Shown here: positions 51,609 through 60,842 of the stretch, in pieces | Numbering within the stretch: the stretch's first letter is position 1 | Layout of the letters: each line of letters begins with the position of its first letter | Assembly (NCBI RefSeq): GCF_000772105.1 | Contig: NZ_CP009356.1 | Span: forward strand, 186,001-250,000 | DNA from: Vibrio tubiashii ATCC 19109 | Lineage (GTDB): Bacteria; Pseudomonadota; Gammaproteobacteria; Enterobacterales; Vibrionaceae | Direction: 5' to 3' | DNA: 64,000 nt | Translations under genes and position numbers: made by a program | Notes under the pieces: model-generated | What the model was told of the DNA's origin: nothing | Seen by the model: the letters and a program-made list of their open reading frames with translations, nothing else | Database searches by the model: none

Positions 51609-52895
51609 TTAAGCCACAACCGAGAGTTCTGGCTCCATGTGCTCAATACTCAATACTGAGGCCACAGGGTGACGCTGACAAATATGGGCCACGGTCTCAC
51701 TCGCAGCCTTAAAATCAAAAGGTTTTTCTTGGATCAAGCTGATAAACACGTCGGCAATGATGTCAAAAATAATCTGGGCGTTGTCATCTTTTATCCGCCT
51801 TCTTGCCATCACGTTGGTCGATAGGCGAACAGCGCTTCCTTCCATAACAGAGCGCGTATCGTTAGGCGCGACGTTATGGTTCACAATGATGCCACATCGC
51901 TCCAACAAGTCAGAGGCTTGCTTACCGCTAATCATTTGCTGCCTCAAATCCACTAGCACCATGCTGGTGTCCGTGCCATCGGTCACTAACTCGAGCCCTC
52001 TGTTCTTGAGTGTGAAGCACAATTGCTTCGCTAACGAGATGGACAGATCAATGTAAGATTTGAACTCTTGGGTTGACGCTTCATGCAGACAGATCGCTTT
52101 GGCAGCAATGTTGTTGATTGAAGGCGTACCTTGGTACCCAGGAAACAGACTGCGATCGATTCGAGCCCCAATGTCTGAAGACTGAGCCAAGATAATCGCG
52201 CCCCTTGGCCCAGCTAAACTTTTATACAATGTCGTCGTCGCGATATCCGCATACTCCAGCGGATTACTGTAACGACCTGCCGCAACTTGCCCAGCAAAAT
52301 GCGCCATATCGACAAACAAGTACGCGCCAACGGAGTTGGCAATGTCGGCTATCGCGCTAAAGTCGATTTCTCGTGTATAGGATGAACCGCCGCAGAGGAT
52401 AATCTTGGGTTGATGCCGATCGGCAAGCTCCTGGATCTGTGCGTAATTGATCAAGTCTCCGTCATCGACGCCATAATGCTGAAAACGATACAGCGCACTC
52501 GTTTGATTCACTTTTGCGCCGTGGCTTAAATGTCCACCAGCGTCTAAGGATAACGCGAGCACGGCATCGCCTGGCGCTAGCAGCGCATTGTAAACAATAT
52601 GATTTGCCTGGCTTCCGGAGTGCGCCTGAACGTTCGCGTACTGGCAACCAAACAGCGCTTTTGCTCTGTCGATGCACAAAAGCTCAAGCTGATCGGCTAG
52701 CTGCCCTCCAGCATGAAAACGCTTACCGGGATAACCTTCCAAGGTTTTGTTGGCGAACAAGGAACTTTGTGCCAATAAGCTGTTTTTGGTTTGTATGTTC
52801 TCTGAAGCCAACATGCTGAGTGTGCTCTGTTGGCGCGCTTCTTCACGCGACACCAATTCTTGCACTTCAAGATCCGAAATTTCCAAAATTTTCAT
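51609..52895 (-). CDS. SHMT-like PLP enzyme (serine hydroxymethyltransferase/transaldolase family)
   Basis: 428 aa. It follows the SHMT pattern: SMLASENIQTKNSLLAQSS, NKTLEGYPGKRFHAGGQLAD, ANVQAHSGSQANHIVYNALL, the PLP Asp in FVDMAHFAGQVAAG and the lysine in TTLYKSLAGPRGAI, and the substrate Arg in AVRLSTNVMARR. Housekeeping GlyA has TTTHKTLAGPRG, so His is Tyr here and the flanking Thr residues differ. It is the last gene of the seven-gene cluster and surely not the housekeeping copy. SHMT-like enzymes in biosynthetic clusters act as threonine aldolases, transaldolases or alpha-methylserine synthases; a beta-hydroxy-amino-acid product would feed the kinase and decarboxylase here. Confidence 0.88.
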   Translation of the reverse strand: MKILEISDLEVQELVSREEARQQSTLSMLASENIQTKNSLLAQSSLFANKTLEGYPGKRFHAGGQLADQLELLCIDRAKALFGCQYANVQAHSGSQANHIVYNALLAPGDAVLALSLDAGGHLSHGAKVNQTSALYRFQHYGVDDGDLINYAQIQELADRHQPKIILCGGSSYTREIDFSAIADIANSVGAYLFVDMAHFAGQVAAGRYSNPLEYADIATTTLYKSLAGPRGAIILAQSSDIGARIDRSLFPGYQGTPSINNIAAKAICLHEASTQEFKSYIDLSISLAKQLCFTLKNRGLELVTDGTDTSMVLVDLRQQMISGKQASDLLERCGIIVNHNVAPNDTRSVMEGSAVRLSTNVMARRRIKDDNAQIIFDIIADVFISLIQEKPFDFKAASETVAHICQRHPVASVLSIEHMEPELSVVA

Positions 52896-52918
52896 CGTAG
52901 TGAATCCATTCTGTTGTG

Positions 52919-54178
52919 TTAATTAACGTTATTTAAGTCGTAGATTCTTTCCAAAATAGCCGAGTCAAATGAGCTCTTATGCACGGCATTTCGAAACTGC
53001 TGGGCGGGGTTGAGTTCAGGGTGCACCAACATGGTTTCCTCCCCTAACCCGCGCCGTTCAAGCCCCTGATGAGCCAGCGCTTCCAATTGACGGTGCAGTT
53101 CGTGGTATTTCACTCTCGCGCCCCCTTTCAAGCAGTCTTGATACCATTGCAAACGCTCGGACTTGTCAGGAAGAAACGACACAATCAAATCGGTGACCTC
53201 TTTATGACACGTTGACAGCCCTGTAATGATCGCGGGATAAAGCCAGAGGTATTGCTCGGGAGGCAGACACCCTGCCCGCACTTCGATGGTGCCGTATTCT
53301 TGCCGCGCTCTCACCGAGTTCCACGTGTAATGTTGATGAAACTGAAAAGCTTCCCAAACCTCTTGGGAACTTGCCACGTGATGTCGAACCCAATCAGAAA
53401 ATGGCACCCCTACCGCTGAGTAGGTCCCGCTGCATTTAGAATGATGAAGCAGAAATTGCTCTTCAAACCTAGGCTCAATCAGTTGCTCCATTGAGGTGAT
53501 GGGTTCGCCGACAATGCCATGTCTAGAGGGCTCTAGCCGATGCTGAAATTGATAGTATTCTCGGTAGCTATCGATGTCACAAAGCGCCTGATCTTTCAGC
53601 GGCGAATTGGCGCATTGGGCCACAACAAACGGGATGGCCATATCAAGCGCCGACGTCATCGATAACAACTCCCTCTGACACGTATCAATATGAACATGGT
53701 CTCCGCAAATCACCGTGAACCAATCCCAGCGATGGCCGAGCACTTTCGCGAGGCTCTGATAATGCACTTTCGGTGTCCGCGCTTTGGCTCCGGGCGTTTC
53801 ATAGGGGTGGATCCCCAGCCCAAGCAACTGATAGTCATGCACAACCAACGCTTGGTTGAGCGTCGACAGAGCCTGCAAAGTCTGCGATTTCAACGCATGA
53901 AGGTCAGCGCACGGCGTAGACACCCATTCAATTGTCGAGCGGCCCGCTTCAGAACAAAAGCTGAACAACTCAAACTGCGCCCCGACTAATCGCTCATCTT
54001 TGTAGAGCGGACGCGCGCCCTGAGCGAGTAAGGTCTCAATGACGCGTTGTGATTCACCGGGTTGCTTGCTCTTTGTAATCAGTGGAAATTCCAACTCACG
54101 GCCGATTTGCCCCCGATTCGATTGAGGAAACGAACGCAGCATATTGGCCGCAATGGTTTTTTTAACCTCAGCCAGCAC
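52919..54178 (-). CDS. GCS2/EgtA-like carboxylate-amine ligase
   Basis: 419 aa from a GTG at 54178 (AAGAGG upstream; eleven-base overlap with the preceding gene); an ATG at 54199 is possible. It shows the GCS2-type glutamine-synthetase fold: QIGRELEFPLITKS near the start, STIEWVSTPCADLHAL, the metal-site motif VICGDHVHIDTCQREL, and GTIEVRAGCLPPEQYLWLYP. The family joins glutamate to an amine through an acyl phosphate, as in glutathione, ergothioneine and some antibiotic pathways. It is one of three ATP-dependent ligases in this cluster and may add a gamma-glutamyl or similar group. Confidence 0.85.
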   Translation of the reverse strand: MLAEVKKTIAANMLRSFPQSNRGQIGRELEFPLITKSKQPGESQRVIETLLAQGARPLYKDERLVGAQFELFSFCSEAGRSTIEWVSTPCADLHALKSQTLQALSTLNQALVVHDYQLLGLGIHPYETPGAKARTPKVHYQSLAKVLGHRWDWFTVICGDHVHIDTCQRELLSMTSALDMAIPFVVAQCANSPLKDQALCDIDSYREYYQFQHRLEPSRHGIVGEPITSMEQLIEPRFEEQFLLHHSKCSGTYSAVGVPFSDWVRHHVASSQEVWEAFQFHQHYTWNSVRARQEYGTIEVRAGCLPPEQYLWLYPAIITGLSTCHKEVTDLIVSFLPDKSERLQWYQDCLKGGARVKYHELHRQLEALAHQGLERRGLGEETMLVHPELNPAQQFRNAVHKSSFDSAILERIYDLNNVN

Positions 54179-55193
54179 AGGACACCTCTTGCAATGCACG
54201 CTCGAGCGTTGGTAAATGATCTAAACAGGTTGGCGCAGTCACGCGGAATCCTTGCACCCCTTCTTCAGCCGTCTTAGTTCGGACAAAAATCCCATGTTGG
54301 CGTAATTGGTCAAAAATGGCGGCGGGATGAGGGTGCAACACAAAGCGAAAATGGGTGGGAGAGTTTGAAATCACGTCGAACCCTAATTGGCACAACACCT
54401 CTTCCATGGCCGCCGCGTGAACCAGTAACTTTTGCGTGGTTTCCGACTTCCATTGCTGGCGCTCCAGTGCGGCGCACGCATAATGAGAATCGAAGGTCGA
54501 CAGTGGCCATTTGGTGATGTGGCTTGCCAACGTCTTTCGAGTCGCAGGCTCCCGCGTCCAAGCGGCGCCGACTCGAATCCCCCCCATCCCAAAACACTTG
54601 GTCGGCGAGCGCAGCACAATCACATTATGCAGCTCACTGCCTAACATGCTCCATTTAGCGGGCTCAGCGGTAAACTCTACATACGATTCATCGACTACAA
54701 ACATCGTACTGGGATTGTTTAAGCAGAGGGCTCTCAGTCGTGACGCTTCGATCGCGACGCCCGTTGGGTTGCATGGATTGCTGAGGATCACCGCCTGCTT
54801 GACCTTCGCCAGAGCGTTCAGGGCTCGCTCTCGCTCTGGGGCACAGATCGCAGCGATATTTTGCTTATCAAGCAGCAAGTTAAAGTCGGTGTAGTCGGGG
54901 GTCACGAAGCCGGTGTTCTCACGACCGTACACTTGGATCACGCTATGAATGAGCTCAGTGATCCCTCGCCCCGCCACCAAAGACTGCGCCTCCACGCCGA
55001 GAAAGCGCGCGTAGCTTTCTAGAAACGCGTCAGTGGCATGAAAGGGATGCACCAACAACTGCCGATGGTGTTCGAGGCTTTGCGCCACGTCAATGCTTGA
55101 AATGGGCGGCCCCATCGCATTGACGCACGTTGCTAAGTCGATTTGATGCTGGTGACCGTTAAAATCCGCCCCACCTTGTACAATTTTCAACAC
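54168..55193 (-). CDS. PLP-dependent aminotransferase-fold enzyme, CobD (threonine-phosphate decarboxylase)-like
   Basis: 341 aa, GTG start with GGGGATA upstream. Class I/II PLP fold: IDLATCVNAMGPPISSIDVA, the cofactor-binding VAGRGITELIHSVIQVYG, ILSNPCNPTGVAIEA, the Asp/Tyr in FVVDESYVEFT, and the Schiff-base lysine in LRSPTKCFGMGGIRVGAAW. Length and pattern match HisC/CobD. With a PduX-like kinase directly upstream, the CobD reading is attractive: decarboxylation of an O-phospho-beta-hydroxy amino acid to a phosphorylated amino alcohol. No other cobalamin genes are present, so the pair has probably been recruited for a different product. An aminotransferase role is the alternative. Confidence 0.88.
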   Translation of the reverse strand: MLKIVQGGADFNGHQHQIDLATCVNAMGPPISSIDVAQSLEHHRQLLVHPFHATDAFLESYARFLGVEAQSLVAGRGITELIHSVIQVYGRENTGFVTPDYTDFNLLLDKQNIAAICAPERERALNALAKVKQAVILSNPCNPTGVAIEASRLRALCLNNPSTMFVVDESYVEFTAEPAKWSMLGSELHNVIVLRSPTKCFGMGGIRVGAAWTREPATRKTLASHITKWPLSTFDSHYACAALERQQWKSETTQKLLVHAAAMEEVLCQLGFDVISNSPTHFRFVLHPHPAAIFDQLRQHGIFVRTKTAEEGVQGFRVTAPTCLDHLPTLERALQEVSCAG

Positions 55194-55199
55194 TATCCC

Positions 55200-56096
55200 C
55201 TACCCCTGTAACCTTGGTGTTTGAAGCCATTCCCATTGCCGTTCGTATTCGGTTTGGCAAACGTGCAATGTTATCTCGTTGTCATTAATGAACCGGCTCT
55301 CCTTCATCAATTGCATCGATTGAAAAGCCTTGTGCTCAGAGTCGTAAATCAGTCCCAATACACTGCCCGTGTGTCCCACGGCGAGGCCGAGCGCGCCAAA
55401 CGTGCGATAGACGGGCGAAAACTTGTCGTACAATGGGTTGGGATTATCACACTGGTTCAACGCCGCCGATTTGGTGGCCACGTCCGAAATGGTCCTGAGA
55501 TCCAACGAAGCATTGCGCATGGTTTCCAACAGCGCATGTTGACGCTGTTTATGGCGTGAGCTTAACGTAACCTGGTTGGTGATCACCGTACTGTGAGGCT
55601 CAATGACTAAAACGCTAAACGGCGGAAGTTGAGTCATTTGGGCCAGCAACTGACCCGACTGTTGATTCACGGCACTCATCCCGGCATAGGCAATCCCATC
55701 ACTGGATTCGATACCAATGCAAATCTGGTTAAGCTGAGCCGAGCTGACCGGAACGCCCATTGCTTCAAATACCGCGGACGCCGCCGCCAAAATGTTGGAG
55801 GTACTGGATGCCATCCCTTTTCCCACCGGAATATCGGAACGTTGATGGACATAAATGAAGGCACCTGCCAGACCACAATACTCACACGCACGTCTTATGG
55901 CGCGTTTTGTTTTCTCCCCCAAATTACCAATAATAATAATCTCATCATTATCACAAATATGGATCAGTACTTCCGTTTCCGTATAACGATTAATCGGTAA
56001 TGTAATATGAAATGGATTATTATCCCTATCGAACCCCTGCAAGAGTTCCCCACACGTACCAGGCGCGCGGCTCATTCCTTTATATATTTTGCTCAT
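55200..56096 (-). CDS. GHMP-family kinase, PduX (L-threonine kinase)-like
   Basis: 298 aa. GHMP features: MSRAPGTCGELLQGFDRDNN (the PGTCGE start typical of PduX), the phosphate loop IPVGKGMASSTSNILAAASA, and a C-terminal GLAVGHTGSVLGLIYDSE. PduX phosphorylates the hydroxyl of L-threonine to make O-phosphothreonine for cobalamin assembly. Here the kinase is followed seven bases later by a CobD-like enzyme, reproducing the threonine to phospho-aminopropanol route outside a cobalamin operon. The substrate could be threonine or a beta-hydroxy amino acid made by the SHMT-like enzyme. Confidence 0.88.
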   Translation of the reverse strand: MSKIYKGMSRAPGTCGELLQGFDRDNNPFHITLPINRYTETEVLIHICDNDEIIIIGNLGEKTKRAIRRACEYCGLAGAFIYVHQRSDIPVGKGMASSTSNILAAASAVFEAMGVPVSSAQLNQICIGIESSDGIAYAGMSAVNQQSGQLLAQMTQLPPFSVLVIEPHSTVITNQVTLSSRHKQRQHALLETMRNASLDLRTISDVATKSAALNQCDNPNPLYDKFSPVYRTFGALGLAVGHTGSVLGLIYDSEHKAFQSMQLMKESRFINDNEITLHVCQTEYERQWEWLQTPRLQG

Positions 56097-56114
56097 GAGA
56101 GTGGTCGTGAATCT

Positions 56115-57305
56115 CTAGTGATTAATATTAACTTCTGCGTTGTCTATAATTTCATCAACGGTTTGAAGTAATTGATGATAAGAAGGTTGGTTATTTAGCA
56201 ATAAATAAAACAGCTCATCCGAACCATTTCTCGCCGTTTGAACGGATTGCCCGATCTTAGACATGTATTTAATACTATTTACCTGTTCAGAAAGGCTGGC
56301 TAAATCTAATTTCGTAAAGCGCCCACTCTCTTTATTAAAGTAGCTCATCGTTGCCGTATAGTACGTCTGATTGGTTTTATTTTTGCAGGCCGCCGGGAGC
56401 CCTAATTGCCATCGAATGTGCTCGTCAAATAAGTTGATGCCATGGACATTGTCGATCGCCTGCGCGATACCGCCCCCGCCAGGACGGATCGCAATTTCGC
56501 ACAAAGTCAGGTTGTCACCATCTGAGAAAAACTCAAAGTGAAACACCCCATTCTGCACGTCTGCCGCGGATAAATAGCGCATCAATGCCGCTGTCGCCGT
56601 CGCATGCAGTGCCGTCGCCTGGTTCGAAATCAACGACGCTTTCCACTTTTCGGTCGCGTAGTCGGCGCAAGGAACGCTGTATTGACCTAACGATGAAAAG
56701 ACCAATTGATTGTCTCTCACTAACGCGTCTAGATGGTACAAATCATTAGGGTTATAGGCTTGAATCAGCATGGTCTCAGGATCGTACATCTCAAAGGCGA
56801 GCGCCGCCTCAGTCAACATGTGCACGCCGACCGACCCCGCCTCCGCCGTGGGTTTCAACACCACTTTGCCATATCGCTCGATAAATGTGCTCAGTTCTTC
56901 AAGTGAACTCCCTTGATAAATGGGGTTCACTTCAATTCCCGCCTGCTCTGCAAGCCCATTCATTCGGGGCTTATCTCGAAAGTTTTGCGCTTTTTTGACG
57001 GTTAGGTTCGACAGCCCTAAGGCTTGCTGCGCGTACGCGACAGGGATCACCTCTTGTTCTGAGACATACACCACCTGCTCGATGTCATAACGGCACTGGA
57101 TACTCTTCAGCAGTTGCGTTAATTGCTCTTCTGCATCTCGAAGCTCAATCAGATGCAGTTCTTTGTAACTGCCTTTTGGAGGCAGGTTCGAGGCTCTAAC
57201 AGAAAAAACATAGACGAGCTCCCTGTCCGCTAAACACTCAAATAGCTGGCCGTTAGATTCTAGGCAATCGTAGGCCGACCGTGACACAATCACAGTGACT
57301 GACAT
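56115..57305 (-). CDS. ATP-grasp carboxylate-amine ligase 2
   Basis: 396 aa from the ATG at 57305, which overlaps the MFS stop (TGATG) and follows AAGGAGAAGTTCTG. ATP-grasp motifs: KVVLKPTAEAGSVGVHML (adenine/phosphate lysines and Gly loop), QAYNPNDLYHLDALV, FHFEFFSDGDNLTLCEIAIR and RPGGGGIAQAIDN (metal-binding Glu and Arg). The layout is that of L-amino acid ligases and carnosine-synthase-like enzymes, which join two amino acids or amines through an acyl phosphate. It is a clear relative of the first gene of the cluster. The specific acceptor is unknown. Confidence 0.9.
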   Translation of the reverse strand: MSVTVIVSRSAYDCLESNGQLFECLADRELVYVFSVRASNLPPKGSYKELHLIELRDAEEQLTQLLKSIQCRYDIEQVVYVSEQEVIPVAYAQQALGLSNLTVKKAQNFRDKPRMNGLAEQAGIEVNPIYQGSSLEELSTFIERYGKVVLKPTAEAGSVGVHMLTEAALAFEMYDPETMLIQAYNPNDLYHLDALVRDNQLVFSSLGQYSVPCADYATEKWKASLISNQATALHATATAALMRYLSAADVQNGVFHFEFFSDGDNLTLCEIAIRPGGGGIAQAIDNVHGINLFDEHIRWQLGLPAACKNKTNQTYYTATMSYFNKESGRFTKLDLASLSEQVNSIKYMSKIGQSVQTARNGSDELFYLLLNNQPSYHQLLQTVDEIIDNAEVNINH

Positions 57306-58501
57306 CAGAACTTCTCCTTGTTGCTGATATAAGAAAATAAAAACGCCAAACTGCACACACCCAGATACGACGCCCATAAGTTTGCGAAACCAAGCCATTC
57401 ATACAGCCAATAGTTCACGGCATTGGCCAGCAAAAACGCTAGGGCGGCAATGGCACTTGCACACCCGAAGACCGTACCGGACAAACTGTCATCCGATACC
57501 TTGGTGAGTTGATAATCGACTCGAAAGGAACAGGCGATTTCAAATACTGAAAACACCACCACACCGAGCAATAACGCGGCCGGAGCCCAGTAAAAGCGGT
57601 CGTCACTGATCTCACTCGCCAAATACAATAAGCCAAACACCACAACCAGCGACAATTGGATCGCATTGGCCCCCAGTGCCAACTTGGCAATTTTGCTCTG
57701 CAGTAGGATCACGACGAACGAATTGACCATGAACATTGCGGCAACCATTTTCGTACTGAAGGTTTGCTCAACAAAAACGGGCAGCAGGTACTCTAAATGG
57801 CTGTACAAAAAGATGAACGCAAACTGCAGTTTGAGCACACTCAATACTTGGAGCGATATCGCTTGGCGAACCGTGTTGACGGATAACGGCATCGGTGTCG
57901 GTCGGGCCTGATCGTCAGTTTCAGCGCGCGCACCGATGAATACCACGACAGAGCAGGCGTAAATTGCCGCGATCGCAATACAAGCGGCGGAGAAATGCTC
58001 AGAGATCAGCAACGACCCAATCACGGGACCAATGGCCGTGCCAGTGTTCAGGCTCATGCTGCGCCACACAATGACTTTCTGAAGCAACGCATCGTTATCT
58101 TTGTAAGGCAGGAACAGCAGCTTTCTGACCGAAGGGTGAAACAGAGCGCTGCCGACCCCATTGAGCACGGCAGAGAGCACTAACGTCACTTCCGTGGGGT
58201 TGATCGCCAATAACAAGTATGAGAAGCACCGTGCGGCAACGCCTAACATTGCCACTTGATGGCTCGGATACTGATCAGATAACGCCCCACCCACAATGGA
58301 TAAGCCACGTTGCACAACGATTTTTATCGTAATGAGTGAGCCCGCAAACGCCAGGCCAAAGCCTAAGGAATCCGAAACATAAATGGCAAAAAACGGGGTC
58401 AAGATATAGCTGCCCACCGCAAACAGAAACGTGCAGAGTACGTACATAAGTGAGCGAGTAGACACACGTGATGAGGGTGATACGCCGCCTTCAACTAACA
58501 C
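57305..58501 (-). CDS. MFS exporter of the biosynthetic cluster
   Basis: 398 aa, GTG start with a strong GAGGAG and a seven-base overlap with the ATP-grasp 1 gene. Twelve membrane helices; the drug-efflux-type pattern FAVGSYILTPFFAIYVSDSL, GSLITIKIVVQRGLSIVGGA (motif A region LSDQYPSHQV), LSAVLNGVGSALFHPSVRK and MSLNTGTAIGPVIGSLLI. Its position between the two ligase genes suggests that it exports the product, and by doing so protects the producer. No other resistance gene is obvious in the cluster. Confidence 0.9.
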   Translation of the reverse strand: MLVEGGVSPSSRVSTRSLMYVLCTFLFAVGSYILTPFFAIYVSDSLGFGLAFAGSLITIKIVVQRGLSIVGGALSDQYPSHQVAMLGVAARCFSYLLLAINPTEVTLVLSAVLNGVGSALFHPSVRKLLFLPYKDNDALLQKVIVWRSMSLNTGTAIGPVIGSLLISEHFSAACIAIAAIYACSVVVFIGARAETDDQARPTPMPLSVNTVRQAISLQVLSVLKLQFAFIFLYSHLEYLLPVFVEQTFSTKMVAAMFMVNSFVVILLQSKIAKLALGANAIQLSLVVVFGLLYLASEISDDRFYWAPAALLLGVVVFSVFEIACSFRVDYQLTKVSDDSLSGTVFGCASAIAALAFLLANAVNYWLYEWLGFANLWASYLGVCSLAFLFSYISNKEKF

Positions 58502-59664
58502 AGGAACTCCTCAATCGCCGACTGTAAGGTTTGCGTGCGCTCATACGAGAAAAGCAGTTTCTGTTCGCAGGTCACCGAGCTGGCCGAGGGTTGCGCGTCA
58601 AAACGGTGCGTTTTGAGCGAGGTGACGTTCAATGCAGCCGTGTCATACTTAACGTCCTGCCAATCTTTGGTCATTGCCGTATTCAGCAACCATCCGGACA
58701 ATGACGTTCTTTGAACCCACTCCACAGGTTGCCCCGTCAACACATCGATGAGCATTTTCAAGGGGTTCACACCAAACGAAGCGCTGATTGAATCTTTGAT
58801 CAACCCCCCTCCAATTCTGCTCCCCACTTCACCCGCAATGAAGCGTGTCGAGGACGGTGATTTAAAGAACTCAAAATGATAGATACCATCGCAAAGCTGT
58901 GCTTTAGGCAAACTTGCGGTCAATAATGCCTGCAACGCGAGGTAATCAGGACAAGTCTCATCAAGCATATAGGACCCCACATTAAACTCATTGAAGGTGT
59001 GGGGAGGGTGAAAATACTTGGACGGAGAGAAGAGCACCATCTGGTTCTGGCTCACAATGACATCAACGTGGTAGACGTCACCGACGACAAACTCCTCAAC
59101 CATGTATTGGCCATGCGACACCTCACTGAGAAGCTCGCTATTCCCTCGCAATAAACTTACCGCTTTCTGGATATCGTCCAAGACGAAGACCCCTTGAGAG
59201 CCTGATCCCATCCTGGGTTTTAAAACGATTTTTCGGTTCTGGTTCAAAAATGAAATAATATCGGACAGACAACTGACTTCTGAAAAACGTGGCGCGGCCA
59301 ATGACATGCGCGAAAATAATTTTTTCATTGCCACTTTGTCGCGAAATGCGGTCGCTTCCTTAACGGTCTGACCTTTAATTCCTATTAAATCTCGCGCAAC
59401 AGAAGTACGTAAAACATCAACTTCGGAGTTGGAAAAAATAATATCAGGTCTAAACAGAGTGGTTTGATTAAATAAGAATTCATCGAACTTTTTTGACTCA
59501 TATTCTGGGCCATAACACACAGAACAATTATCACTCATATTATTAAAACATCGAATCGTGTTTTTACTGGTTAAAATACGAACTTCAGCAATAGGAAATA
59601 CGTTAAAGAAATAGTTTTCAAACTCAGTAGCAGATTTGGGGTTTTGTACAACTAATATTTTCAA
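58495..59664 (-). CDS. ATP-grasp carboxylate-amine ligase 1
   Basis: 389 aa. It begins with an unusual TTG codon (MKILVVQNPKSATEF), with GGATG upstream; no in-frame ATG is available before the upstream stop. ATP-grasp motifs: KIVLKPRMGSGSQGVFVLDD, EEFVVGDVYHVDVIV, YHFEFFKSPSSTRFIAGEVG and GSRIGGGLIKDSIS. The family forms amide bonds between amino acids. It is the first gene of the seven-gene operon; a good promoter lies 52 bases upstream. With ligase 2 and the GCS2 enzyme, it could build a tri- or tetrapeptide-like product. Confidence 0.9.
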   Translation of the reverse strand: MKILVVQNPKSATEFENYFFNVFPIAEVRILTSKNTIRCFNNMSDNCSVCYGPEYESKKFDEFLFNQTTLFRPDIIFSNSEVDVLRTSVARDLIGIKGQTVKEATAFRDKVAMKKLFSRMSLAAPRFSEVSCLSDIISFLNQNRKIVLKPRMGSGSQGVFVLDDIQKAVSLLRGNSELLSEVSHGQYMVEEFVVGDVYHVDVIVSQNQMVLFSPSKYFHPPHTFNEFNVGSYMLDETCPDYLALQALLTASLPKAQLCDGIYHFEFFKSPSSTRFIAGEVGSRIGGGLIKDSISASFGVNPLKMLIDVLTGQPVEWVQRTSLSGWLLNTAMTKDWQDVKYDTAALNVTSLKTHRFDAQPSASSVTCEQKLLFSYERTQTLQSAIEEFLC

Positions 59665-59715
59665 GATGGAACATCCGTTTCACTGTAATAAATCCTTCAC
59701 AATAGGCCATCGATA

Positions 59716-59742
59716 GTTATACATGCATATGCAGTGTGTCAA
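59716..59742 (-). promoter_or_regulatory. Likely sigma-70 promoter of the biosynthetic operon
   Basis: On the - strand TTGACA (perfect -35) is followed after 15 bases by TATAAC, 52 bases upstream of the first gene. The spacer contains the palindrome CATATG-CATG, which might bind a regulator. The spacer is shorter than the ideal 17. Confidence 0.55.
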
Positions 59743-59879
59743 TATGCGTTATTTTAAAAATCATTAATATGAAATTTTTTGTTGGGCTGTCATCAATTTC
59801 CAGCAGTTTGTAACAAAATGTAAATATTAAACAATATAAAATTTGTGGTTTAAAACCATAAAAAACAACGTGCTAGAAG

Positions 59880-60796
59880 CCCCTCAGCCCATTTCGCTAG
59901 CTGAGAAACCACGCATTTCCTCCTCACGCATAGCAGGCTTTTCTCCTGTGATCACGTGCCCCGCCCTCAGTGACACCTGGGCTGCAGCACATCGAAAAAA
60001 CGCTCAGTCCCGATACTTCAGCGCCCATCGCGAGTGGTCAGCTTAATGAAAGAGGGGCAACTGCTATTAAAAAAGGTCTAACGATTTTGCCTGCACTGGA
60101 TGAACGGCAGGAACAAGTGGATGAGCGCAAAGGACAGATTTGCGGTAAACTTAGTGTCTTAGCGCCCCTTGGGTTCGGCAACGATGACGTCGCTCCCCTT
60201 TTAGGTCGATATCAACACATGCACCCAACGCTCGATATCGAACTCGAGCTTTCTGATCACCCAGAGTGGTCATCCCATCACCAATGGGACGTCATTATAT
60301 CTATTGGAACGTGAAACAACTCATCATTGAGAATGGTCACTTTAGCGGCCAAGCAACGTTTTATCGGCGCCTCACCACAAGACATTCAAGAAATGGGTCG
60401 ACCAGAGACCCCATTCGATCTCTTACAACACCGTTGTACGCATTAAGAGAAAACAACGAAGACGTGGCACCGTGGCCCTTTACCGATATGGCAAACGACC
60501 GTGAGCAGGTGATTCGAATCAATCCTAGCCTTGCGAGTAATGAAGGACGAGTGATCAAAGAGTGGGCGTTAGCAGGACTAGGTATCATCATGCGCTCTGA
60601 GTGGGACGTTAAACCACAAATTGACAGTGGTCAGCTCGTGCGGCTTTTGCCTGACGACGCGTTACCCGATGCAAACATTGTTGCACTGGTGGGCAGCGCG
60701 AAACAAGAACGCTCAGCTCGAATCGCGGGGTTTCTATCACTGTTAAAGACACCGTTATCAAGCGTTCCTTGGCAACCACTCAATAAGGATACTTAG
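59880..60796 (+). pseudogene. LysR-type regulator, frameshifted remnant
   Basis: Pieces of one LysR protein lie in three frames. They are an N-terminal part (ITCPALSDTWAAAH, LQHIEKTLS, RYFSAHRE), a middle part (GKLSVLAPLGFGNDDVAPLL, RYQHMHPTLDIELELSD) and the C-terminal ligand domain (VIRINPSLASNEGRVIKEWA, LAGLGIIMRSEWDVKPQIDS, GQLVRLLPDDALPD). At least two frameshifts and a loss of the helix-turn-helix start are needed to explain this. It faces away from the biosynthetic operon and may once have regulated it. Confidence 0.8.
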
Positions 60797-60842
60797 CCGT
60801 TTTTTTGCATGGCTTCTCCATCGGTTTGGCTAACTACACCGC

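Noticed and set aside
55193..55200. Reading the PduX/CobD-like pair as part of a cobalamin operon
   Set aside because: No other cobalamin or cobamide gene lies nearby; the neighbours are peptide-type ligases and an exporter.
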